In this document: positions 1 to 17,723 of the stretch, piece after piece | Position numbering within the stretch: position 1 is the stretch's first letter | Layout of the letters: every line of letters starts with the position of its first letter | NCBI GenBank assembly: GCA_034670405.1 | Contig: JAXDDX010000011.1 | Span: 1,227,501-1,291,500, forward strand | Origin: Hoplostethus atlanticus | Lineage: Eukaryota; Chordata; Actinopteri; Trachichthyiformes; Trachichthyidae | Reading direction: 5' to 3' | Length of the DNA stretch: 64,000 nucleotides | The notes under the pieces: model-generated | The model's database searches: none | Seen by the model: the letters and a program-made list of their open reading frames with translations, nothing else | Told to the model about the DNA's origin: nothing | Position numbers and translations under genes: made by a program

Positions 1-734
1 AGACAATCGAATATTGTGGCCAGTAACAACAGTTGGTAGCGAAAATATATAGGATACAATTTTACATTTTTCTGAAACAACCGAGGAAGCTTTTGAAAGG
101 GAATTGGTTAAAACACCTACAATTAAATAATAAAATACAGGTTGTCATTTCAATGTTATTTTTAAACGGCGTACGTGGCTATCTTGAAAATATTCGCAGA
201 CATATTTTATAAGCGATTATGCCCGGAATTGGTTTTAATCGGCCAATGCACTCTGCAGGCCTGTAATATACACAGGAGAATAATACCCTAGAACAACTAC
301 TGAAAACAATTTTAATGCATTAATTCTGTGTTCACATCGACGAAATGGGACTAAATTGATCAGTGAAATCTATGATTTAAAAAAACAGAACAATGTTCAA
401 AAATGGTAAAATGCAAACATTCGTTTATTTTCCAAGTGTGTAGCCTCAGTTCAGAATGTAGGTACGGGCAATGGTGAAATAGCTATAGCACATAGGGAAA
501 CCTATCGTGAAACCTATAGGCCTAGGTTATAAGAATTAACGTTAACGATAAAATGTTAATGGGTTATAATATAATTAATTAGTGTAGTCGACATCTTTCA
601 AACTGACCCCAAGTTGGATCAAATTCATATTATGCATTAGATAAAAACATCTTTGAGATATTAAATATTGTCAAATACATTTAACAATTTTGTAAGAAAA
701 TTCTTACTTCTGCTGCACACTCACTCGTTTTTGA

Positions 735-780
<46 letters not shown>

Positions 781-1126
781 GTGAGTGAGTGAGAGAGAGA
801 GAGAGAGAGCGAGAGAGCGAGAGAGAGATGATAACATGAGAGCAGGAATCTAGATCACAAGGTATAGTCTCTACCTCTGCTCTCCACTTCTCCACCTCCT
901 CCTCTCGCTAATGTGTCTTCTCTCAGTTTATCCTTAATTTGCTGTGTATTGCAGAATGCTTTGGTTGATTAACAGACAAGCCTCAGGTCAGTGAGGACAG
1001 GAGAGATATTCGGATTGGATTAAACGGTATTTCTTGCGTTAATACACCGCAATCCGAGGTGCTACTGTATCCGTGATTATTACTATCCCGGCTATCCAGA
1101 CGGATGTCCACCCTCAAGGAGAGGAT
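1..1126. other. gata4 5' flank or upstream intron, and 5' UTR
   Basis: No coding exon is visible. A plausible splice acceptor (ttgcag at 949-954) precedes the ATG-bearing exon, so the first coding exon probably starts near 955, with the 5' UTR running to 1126. This suggests a non-coding gata4 first exon to the left of the window. The rest is AT-rich sequence plus one GA repeat. Confidence 0.5.
733..830. repeat. (GT)n/(GA)n microsatellite
   Basis: A short GT run passes into a long GA run with GTGA and GC interruptions. It lies about 300 bp upstream of the gata4 start codon. The small open frame across it is only repeat translation. Confidence 0.9.
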
Positions 1127-8533
<7,407 letters not shown>

Positions 8534-10020
8534 AAGACCTACCATTCGGCATCTCACCCCCAGCTATATATACACATTAATCTCTCCTGAGAGAGTTAAC
8601 CTGAAAACACCCTACTGGTCTGGGTGTGTGAGATTATACCTGCAGCCTCAAACACACAGTACAGCTTCCTTTCAGAGCTCTGGGACTAAGGTGTGGAAAC
8701 TACCACACAACTGAAGATCTTAAACTGCGGCACACAGAAGATCGACAAATCTGTAGAACCAGGGCAAACAAGGACTGAATGGAGTTCATGTTAGAGAACC
8801 ATCATGAGCAGCACTGTGATTAGATACCTATAAACCAGTAAAAAGGGGGAACTTTTGGTTGCTCTCATCCATTCTAGTGTTTGAGAAATACTGTAAAAAT
8901 AATGTTTTTATTTCCCTGAGCCAGGTTATTTTTAATTAAATTGTTTTATCTTTTCTGCATTTGAATGATTTGCATGTTGATATGGACAATTATCTCAAAA
9001 CAATGTTGGCAAATGGCATGGAAACAATCTCAAAGGTAGCGCTGTAGCAATTCTACTAGGACATCATTCAAAACTGCCACATTGCCAGTCAGTACATCAG
9101 CACCGATTACAATCAGGTATAGTCACCTTTGGATATCAGTGAGATTCCACAGTGTATTTAATTCTAGAAAGACAAGCTAAACAGGAGCTTTTCTTTTGCC
9201 AGCTTAAAATGTCGAGAATTACTCTACATCCATCACTCCTCCACACTAGTAGATTGTAAAAAAACACTATCCTGGACTCAGTAGGAACAGCCCCCTGGTG
9301 GCCGATTGTCTCTGGGTCACTTTTACTGTGCCTATAAAAAGATTGGTTATTTTCCCTTTTATTTAAAGTATAACAAATACATTTCAGTATTGACATCTCT
9401 TTGACTGAAAAAAAGACAAACTACCTATACAGCAAGTAAGCTGCACGTTATGAATGTGATGGAATTACTGACACATAGCTCCCTCTGCTGACACAACATT
9501 AGACATGCACCCACGCCTTTTCACAAATCATTTGATTTGTACCTGGAGATGTTTCTCTGACTAATGCTTCGGGCCTTCCTAAAGCGGTTAGGCTAAAACT
9601 GCTAGTATTTATTATCGGCACAAAACCATGCTGTCTTCTTATGTATTAGTTGAAGGCTGTTCCATAATACAGTACATGTATTGCATGAAGCAGTACTGTA
9701 CTGTACCAAGACTGTGTACTCTACTTTTGCAATATTTAATTTGACAAGCATGGGGGAAATATGTGTAAATGTGGGATATTACCACTTGTAATTACCAAAA
9801 TGACAAATTTATGAACATATATGTAAAAACTTCACTCCAGTATAATTGTTTAATACACCACTGTGATATACTGTAAGTAAACACCAATGACACAGTGAGG
9901 GACGGACACATGTATGTGGACAATCTCAATGTGCACTAACACTGTACTACCTGATGCCCTTCCTCTGTGTGCAACTATAGCTCTACTGAGGAGACTAATA
10001 AAGACAAATACGTGATGTAA
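8534..10020 (+). other. gata4: gata4 3' UTR
   Basis: About 1.5 kb of non-coding sequence follows the gata4 stop codon and ends near an AATAAA at 9997-10002. No other gene or clear repeat is seen in it. The extent is inferred from the signal only. Confidence 0.55.
9997..10002 (+). terminator. Polyadenylation signal, gata4
   Basis: Canonical AATAAA, the first one in a sensible position after the gata4 stop codon. Confidence 0.55.
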
Positions 10021-10255
10021 ATGGTATTGTCTTTGGATTGGTGTCATATTCAAGTTAGGAAGCACATTCATTCCACCTGAAAAGAAAAGACATTTAGTTG
10101 ACGTGAGTGCAAATAATAAAAAATTCCTGCTCCTTCCTTTCCTTTGTGCATAGAAAAGATCACCTATCTGGGATGCCTGGAGCATGGGAGAAGCTTTGTA
10201 CCAGTTTAACATCCTACTTAACTTCATTTCCCCACCTCCTCACCAAAGCATTGGG

Positions 10256-12213
10256 TTATAGGGCAACTGGAAGACCTTTTGAATCTCCTTGTGGAAACTG
10301 TATCCTTCCAATCTGTACATATTCGTTTGCGCACCATGCTATATTTTTGGTAAAAAGCTGGACGGTACATTGATTGAAGTCTTCAGTCAGTTTTTCCCTG
10401 ATAAACTCAGCATATTTGTCCTGTACCATGTCTCTCCAACACTGGTGAAATGTGAGTCTCATTTGAATGTGGACTGAGTCACATACTTGTGAGTTGAAAG
10501 TGTAATCAAGTGCAAATATCCTTCCTCTTTCTAAGTATTCCTCAAAACTTTCATTTTCCTCTGAAAGCAGAACTTGCGCAGCTTCAATTATGGTGTTTAT
10601 CTCTTGTGCCACGAGTTCTCTCTTGTCTTGGGATTCGCATTCTAAAATGCTGTACATGTTTTTGAAGCAACTCTTCCAACCCTGCCCTTGCATGTTGGTC
10701 TTCAAAGGGAATTTCAAGTTCACTTGTCCCGATTTCAACAACTGTTTGACAGCAGAATACAGATTTTCACATAATGGATTAAAATGATCCTCAGTGTTTT
10801 CTTGGGCCGTGTTTACATAGCTTCCGTGGTCCTGACTCAGACCTATACATTCTAGTTGGCTATAGCTGATATCCCGGAATAGATTTTCTTTGGTTCCTTT
10901 GAAGCCCCAGCATTTCACGTAACCAATATGAGTCTTCACTCCATAGAGAGTATACCATTCATGAGCTTTCTGAACCAAGTTCAGCATGCATGGATCAGTG
11001 TTTCTAGCCAAACAAGGGCTGTTCAGGGTGAAGACGTATACATTCCAGTCTTCTGAGACATGCTCTGATTCTAGTAGCTCCTGAGTTTGTTTAATGATGA
11101 TATCTTCACTGTGCTCCCCATTGTTATAATTAGGATAGTAGGGTCCGTACATGAAAATCTCCTCCCGTTTCTCAATAACCGCCCATGAGTGTTGTTTATC
11201 TTCAGCACCGCATTCCTCTGTGATGTCATAATGGAATTCCAAAAACTTCTTGTTGATTGATTCTGTGAGGAAAAGGTCATCGATGACTTGCCTGAGCTTG
11301 AGGTGCTCTAGTACTTTCTTCACAGAGTGTTGCGTGTCAGCCCAGGATGATATCTGGTCAAAGAAGCTTTTTGGTTCTCCATTCAAACAATCTCCACATA
11401 TGTACGGGTGACTGCGGGTTGCGCTGTAAAACAAAAACATCTCATGTTAAGGTGTAAAAGTGCCTGCCACACAAGCACACTGACATTCTTATATTTAAGT
11501 GGGACAAATAAATAATGCTAACATACGCTATTTGTTAGACATTTGTTATATAAACAGCCTTAGAGTACCATGAGTATAGAATCCTAGCATGTAGGAATTG
11601 AATCCCTAAGCCTGGGAGTGTCGGTGCCATGCTATTACAGACCACACTAACTGTAAATAATGACGTAGCAATAATACCAGTGCACTCTGAAATTAGGTTT
11701 CATGTTTCAAGTTGCTTTTCACTCAGAAGATCTGAAGTACATTTTTTTTCCCTTTGTAAAGGAACCTTTGCATATTGAAAAACTCACACACAGTTTCCCT
11801 GTTGCAACACAATGTTTAGGAAAACAATTTCACACCCTATGACCTCATAATTCACCTTCAGCCATTTGGTTAAGATGAGTGTACTTACTTTACCATGGCA
11901 TACGGACCGCCCCTCTCTTGTTCTGTGGCTTTGTTGGACCTGTGATCCTGATATCTGTCCAGCAGATCATTCAGACTTTCCAAACATTTCTTTGTGTTCA
12001 ATAGAGGCTCCTCTTCATATCCATCAAACAGAGACAGTTTACGTTTCAACCTAGATAAACTGTCAACATGCAAACAGGTTGAGCGTGGCACCATGAAGTT
12101 AAGACGTTTCAAAACAGCATACAATGTCAAATAAAGTCAGAAAAGATAACAGGATGCAAGGAAAACGTTTCTTTCAATATAAAGACTTAGTTTACTCACA
12201 GTGGAAATTCCAT
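10256..12213 (-). CDS. Deaminase-fold protein, AID/APOBEC-like zinc signature
   Basis: Three exons on the minus strand: 12213-12200 (begins MEFPL), 12059-11889, 11423-10256. All junctions are GT-AG, phase carries through, and the product is 450 residues. A predicted strand-helix region holds His-Ser-Glu at 166-168. A strand ending TLNSPC follows, with Cys199 and Cys207 spaced PC-x7-C. H-x-E followed by PC-x(n)-C is the catalytic zinc signature of the cytidine deaminase superfamily, here with a wider Cys spacing than the usual PCxxC. About 240 residues after the core are unfamiliar. No signal peptide or membrane segment is seen, so it is probably intracellular, unlike the secreted AID/APOBEC-like proteins reported from fish. 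It sits tail-to-tail with gata4. Substrate and role are unknown; the family link is inferred from the motif, not from a search. Confidence 0.75.
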
Positions 12214-13928
12214 CCTGGCGCCTCACCTCAGGCAATTCAGAAAAAACAAAACTAATTGCTTTAATTGCGGTTAACTCTCCTCCCGTTTTCTCCTGCAGCA
12301 TCTGTCATGTACTCATAGCTCATCACTTGTTGTCCATTGAATCTTGAAAATATGAAAATATCTCAGGTAGAACTAGGAGTTTAGGAGACAGTTGAAGTGC
12401 TGCACTCTCAACCTGTTTACAACATGACATCAGCTAGAGAATTTGGCTGTGTCTTTCAACACTGAGCTCCTCCTTTTGGCAGAGCTCCTGACCATTGAGA
12501 TGGTTGCCTAACGAAAGCGACGATGCATTCTATATATCAGCCAATCAATGTGTGCGTCACTAATGTGTCTTCGTCCACTTTATCCAGTCTGGCAAGTTGA
12601 GTGAAACATACAATGTAGATAGGGGAATGTTTGTTTTCTCCTTCAGTATTAGACATGTTATGCTTGCTTCATCAACTGTATGAACTGAAAATAGTATGTG
12701 ATTATTTTCATGGCACCATATGGCAGATAAACCAAAATGTGTGAGACACTCTTTGTTGAAATTATAGGTCAGAACTAATGGGTGCTATAATCCAAAACTA
12801 GTTCTGTGTTGGATCTTGGCTAAGATCTCCTGCTAAGATCTCCTGCTGTTGTGCCCTTGAGCAAAATACATAAAATTACACTCTGGGTTCACACGATTGA
12901 CTGCACCATGCTTCGTTGTGTCCTCCCTATGTGTGTCTTGTATGATTGATACTATGAGGGAGGGTGTATGGCAAGAAGTTGGAAAAATGTTTGCCCTTTT
13001 ACATAGATATCTTACTGGCTTTATGGCTTTATTAATGTTTTATTGTCTGTAGAAGACTTAACTAAAAAGTGCAATACAAATAAAATGTATTATTCATTAC
13101 CATTTTATGTTTAGGTGAGTGAAGTATGAGTCCATTAAAACTACAGTAGTCCATATAAAATATCACACAACATTTGCACGGCCTTTTGATCTGAACATAT
13201 CTCTGGTTTCTTTTCTGTCTATCCAATTTTGCTGGGAAAAAAACAACATAAAACATGACACGTTTCCAACTAAAATATCAGACAGATCAAAGTTATCATC
13301 ATACCATCTGTGGTGCTGCTGATATTTACAGCAACATTTATTTTGCAAGTCATCAAAACAACAGTTACGGAGGTCTGCTGCTTTAGGTGCTTTACTACCA
13401 TCAAAATCAGTAGTTGTGGTGCTTATGTGTGATTGTGTGTGTGTGTGTGTGTGTGTGCAGATGTGCATGCATGTTGGTGTCTTTGAATGTGTGTTTGCAA
13501 TGAGTCATATTGTTGTATTAGTCTATAATAACCGTATAACCTGTAATAACCTGATACTGTAATTAGTGAAACATGTACAAACAGTATCACAAACAGACAT
13601 TCCTCTTGGCCATGCAGAGTAACTTGTTAGACAGGACCTGGGCGTTACTGTCTGTCTTGTTGCAGGTTCTAGTGCTTTTTCAGGGCAGTATCTGTGCATC
13701 TTCGTCATGGCCATTTAATTGAACTGCATCATTACACACATTAAAACACAGTATGTTGATCTTTTATTTAAATTTTCGATTTTACTGGGAGATGAACTGA
13801 CATTGCCCTGCATTTTATTCATTCCCTTTCACATTTATTTAATGTTTATTCAATTGAAACGGGAACTATCATTAATGTGTAACTTCAGCTGCTGATAAAG
13901 AAACCACCTGTATGCATGCATGTGTCTA

Positions 13929-14003
<75 letters not shown>

Positions 14004-14319
14004 CTACAGTATTGATTCTCTGCCCCTCCGCCCTTGGAGAAGTCAAGGCAAATAGAGTAATATTGCTTGGATGGAAACGGGGAACTATCATCAATGTGTA
14101 ACTTCAATCACCAATTGCTGGCTAATATCGAGGCATTGGGGCTGTTAACCTGAACGGACATAAACTATACGTGGGAGAACATTGCAGCATGAGTCATGGT
14201 TTTATTGTTCAATCAGTGTGTCATTATATATTGAGTAGGTGGAGGTGTTGATTGAAACTCCAATCAGTATATTGGCCAGATTTCTTACAGGTGCATTCTT
14301 ATAAATGCATAATGTATGC
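12214..14319. other. Intergenic, promoter side of the deaminase-like gene
   Basis: No gene recognised. It should contain the minus-strand promoter of the deaminase-like gene near 12220-12500. A GT run lies at 13434-13458. The remaining open frames are short and unconvincing. Confidence 0.5.
13926..14003. repeat. (TC)n(TATC)n compound microsatellite
   Basis: TATC units, then about 20 TC units, then about ten TATC units. The open frame rich in Leu and Ser across it is repeat translation. Confidence 0.92.
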
Positions 14320-15147
14320 ATAATGTAATGTGGGTTGCGTCCTCAGCCCCCTACTGTACTCCCTGTACACACATGACTGTGTGGCCAGGTTCAGCTCCAA
14401 CTCCATCATCAAGTTTGCGGATGACACAGTGGTGGTGGGCCTGATCTCCAACAACGACGAGAAGGCCTACCTGGAGGAAGTGGCTGATCTGTCACTCTGG
14501 TGCCAGGACAACAGCCACCTCTTGAATGTCGCCAAAACTAAGGAGCTGATTGTGGACTTTAGGAGGACACAACATCAGAGGACGTACTCACCATTGGGGA
14601 TTAATGGGACTACTGTGGAGAGGGTGAGCAGGTATAAATACCTGGGAGTCCACATCACAGAGGATCTGTCATGGTCCACACACACAGACACTCTGGTGAG
14701 GAAGGCAGCGCCTTTACCACCTCAGGCAGCTGAGGAAATTTAAAGTCTCTCGGAGGATCCTTCAGTCCTTCTACTCTGGAGCTGTAGAGAGCATCCTGAC
14801 AGGAAGCATCACTGCCTGGTTTGGCAACAGCTCCGCTCAGGATAGGAAGGCTCTGCAGAGAGTAGTGCGTTCGGCTGAACGTACTATTGGAACTACACTC
14901 CCCCACCCTGCAGGATTTATACACCAGGAGGTGCAGAACCAGAGCCTGCAGGATCATGAAGGATCCTCACCACCCCAACAACGGACTGTTTCAGCTGCTG
15001 CGGTCAGGCAAGCGCCTCCGTAGTCACACTGCCAAAACAGAGAGACTGAGACGGAGTTTCTTTCCTCAGGCCATCAGGACTGTGAACTCTGACCTCACCA
15101 GGGCCCCCACCAAGACACACGCACTGCCCCTCTTATGCACACACTCA

Positions 15148-15187
<40 letters not shown>

Positions 15188-15462
15188 GGTAAAGACTACA
15201 CATAATTTATATTATACATACATACAATTTCTCTTATTTCTATATTGTTAAGTGCTCTTACTGTAGATATTGTATTTCTTTTATATAGAGCTCTTACTCT
15301 AATACTGTAAATATTGTGTTGGTTTTCTTTATTGTAAATAGTGTGAACTTGTTGCCCTTTGCACATTTCTGTTGAGCACTGCCACTTTTTCATTTCACTG
15401 CACACCCCGTGTATGTATGTGACGAATAAACCTCTTGAACTTGAACTTGAACTTGTATTGGT
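14320..15462 (+). mobile_element. 5'-truncated L2/CR1-type LINE, reverse-transcriptase end
   Basis: The 3' third of a non-LTR retrotransposon. The reverse-transcriptase core reads GCVLSPLLYSLYTHDC, then KFADDTVVVGLI with the catalytic FADD motif, then ELIVDFRR and YKYLGVHI. The frame breaks near 14700, continues as RILQSFYSGAVESILTGSI, breaks again near 14900 and resumes as LQDLYTRRCRTRACRIMKD. The element ends with a CA repeat, an AT-rich tail and three GAACTT units at about 15438-15458, a 3' end typical of fish L2-type LINEs. The upstream endonuclease and most of the polymerase are missing, so the copy is dead. Confidence 0.9.
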
Positions 15463-15580
15463 AGAGGCACTGAGTGAAAAATATCTTCTCATTTTGTGTG
15501 TGAGAGAGAGAAAGACAGAGACTTTTGATGTTCTTTAATGAACCATCTCACTTAAAATTCCAGAGGAAAAATCTCAAACC

Positions 15581-15581
<1 letters not shown>

Positions 15582-15614
<33 letters not shown>
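15582..15614. repeat. (GA)n microsatellite
   Basis: GA run just upstream of the duplicated fdft1 promoter. Confidence 0.9.
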
Positions 15615-15617
<3 letters not shown>

Positions 15618-15660
15618 AGAAGGAAAGCCATTGTCATTGCCATTGCCACCATTGTCACAT

Positions 15661-16158
15661 AACTTCATTCAGCCGGTTACAGTTTCACTTTCCGGTTAGC
15701 GCTGGGAAATGAGGAACCAATCAGAACCCGAGGCGGGTCATCACACCAGACGCTCTGGTTACTCATTGGCCACTGAGCGCTGAGCCCATGGCTCTCCAGC
15801 CAATCAGAAGCGTCAGTCGATCTGACAAGCTTTGTGATTGAAGGGAATGTTTTCTGTACACAGTGCTGCCCCTTTTTCGGTATCTCAGCGACAGACAATC
15901 GGTGTCTGTGACTACAAACTTCATTCAGCCGGTTACAGTTTCACTCTCAAGTCGTCCGGTTACCGCTGGGAAATGAGGAACCAATCAGAACCCGAGGCGG
16001 GTCATCACACCAGACGCTCTGATTACTCATTGGCCACTGAGCGCTGAGCCCATGGCTCTCCAGCCAATCAGAAGCGTCAGTCGATCTGACGAGCTTTGTG
16101 ATTGAAGGGAATGTTTTCTATACACAGTGCTGCCTCTTGTTCGGTATATCAGCGACGT
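15661..16158 (+). promoter_or_regulatory. fdft1 promoter, tandemly duplicated CCAAT-rich unit
   Basis: Two direct copies of about 250 bp, starting at 15661 and 15917, are nearly identical; the second has a roughly 10-base insertion near 15945. Each copy carries three CCAAT boxes: 15717, 15765 (reverse) and 15800 in copy one; 15981, 16029 (reverse) and 16064 in copy two. Each also has ATCACACCAG (15740 and 16004), an 8/10 match to the sterol element ATCACCCCAC. SREBP plus NF-Y control of squalene synthase is well known, so sterol regulation is likely. The fdft1 start codon follows the second copy by less than 100 bp. Confidence 0.75.
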
Positions 16159-16235
16159 AGCGCTTGAATGGGGAAAATATCGCCAGCATAAGGACTACTA
16201 GAGCAGCTAGCACCGTGCAGGCCAAAGAAATCATC

Positions 16236-17668
16236 ATGGACATCCTAAAGTCACTGGGACATCCGGAGGAGATATTCAACCTGGTCAAGTTTAAGATGGG
16301 GGGATGTCGAACTGTCATGCCCAAATTGGACTATGTGAGTATCTTCTCTTGTCGAACATGTCTGCTGAGAAATATGATGCCAAGATGTCGCATAGTTATT
16401 AAATATCAAACCAAACTATAAGCTGTATTGTTGCATTTGCAAATTTGCAGTATGGTTCCAGTAGCACGTCGTGTTCTCGTCACTAATGTTACATCTTTAC
16501 GTTACAGCTTTACGTTACACAACGTTGCATGAGCACAGAAAGGCCAACAGAGACAACGAGACAAAAAACTGTTTTCAATTAGCAAAACAATTATTCAACA
16601 GACATAAAATAACAAACGAATTGGAAAAAAAGATGTGCATGCACACCGAATCCTACTGGACCTACTTGCATTGTAATGGTTTGGTCTAAGCATCTATTGC
16701 TTACTTTTGTACTAATAAGCCCATCAGTTGAAACAACGCCATCTAATTGGCCTGTCTCGAGTTAGATCTATAGTCCTATTACTCCTATGTTGGTCAGTCG
16801 TGGTTGGCTCAGGTTACAGGCACACATAACCATTGACTTGGTAACTGGGATTTGCGTTGCATAATGAGCTTTGAGGGTTCACCCGGGAAAGATGCTCTGC
16901 GCATGTTTGACGGTTTATGTCCCACTGTTTTAATATTGACTTTATCCAACCAGAGACAGTACCTATTTAGCTTTGCCACATTAGTTTGACCAAAGCAAGC
17001 ACTCCAATTGTATATTATGATTTTAAAAGACGGTGCATTTCTGTATGGCCGTAACGAACAAACCCTAAAATAGTCCTATAATATTCCTATATGTATGGAT
17101 AGTATGTCTGTGATACTCAACAGTAGGTTTTTTCTCTTTAATTTGTTATTATAGATAGTAATGGATATTTGTAATGGATATCCCTCTAAAATGTATTTTA
17201 GGATTATAATATTTCTTTTTCGAAAATGGGGATGCTGTCACATAACAATAGAACATCTACAGTAATCCGTATTGGCTTAGAGTGTAAATTATGAATTTGA
17301 TTAGAAGACAAACTGACGAGGGTTGAGAGGGTTTCACAATGCCACATGCAACAACAGCATCTTTATAAAACTGAGGTGAAGGAAGTTGTGCCAGGTACAT
17401 TTTGGTAGACTGTGTGCCAGTCTGCACCCGCCGTTCCCATTGTCTCCCACTAGATGTCAGTAGAATACACTGTAATATACTGTAACGGGTCGCAGCAGAC
17501 TTCCTCCGTCAATTTAGATTGTTAAGAAGTGTTAATAAATGCTAAATATGATATGTATGAGCCAGTGTAGCGCTTATAATGTGATGTAGTGGTAAATAAA
17601 AAGAAGGGTATACTACGATCTCCGTAGGTGATCACCGTATAAATTTATGTTTTAAAAAAAATTATATA

Positions 17669-17723
<55 letters not shown>

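Noticed and set aside
11866-12054. Plus-strand frames over the deaminase-like exons
   Set aside because: Antisense shadows; the minus-strand exons have matching splice sites and phases and these do not.
13919-14005. CRISPR-like or structured repeat
   Set aside because: Simple TC/TATC microsatellite with no spacers; this is vertebrate DNA.
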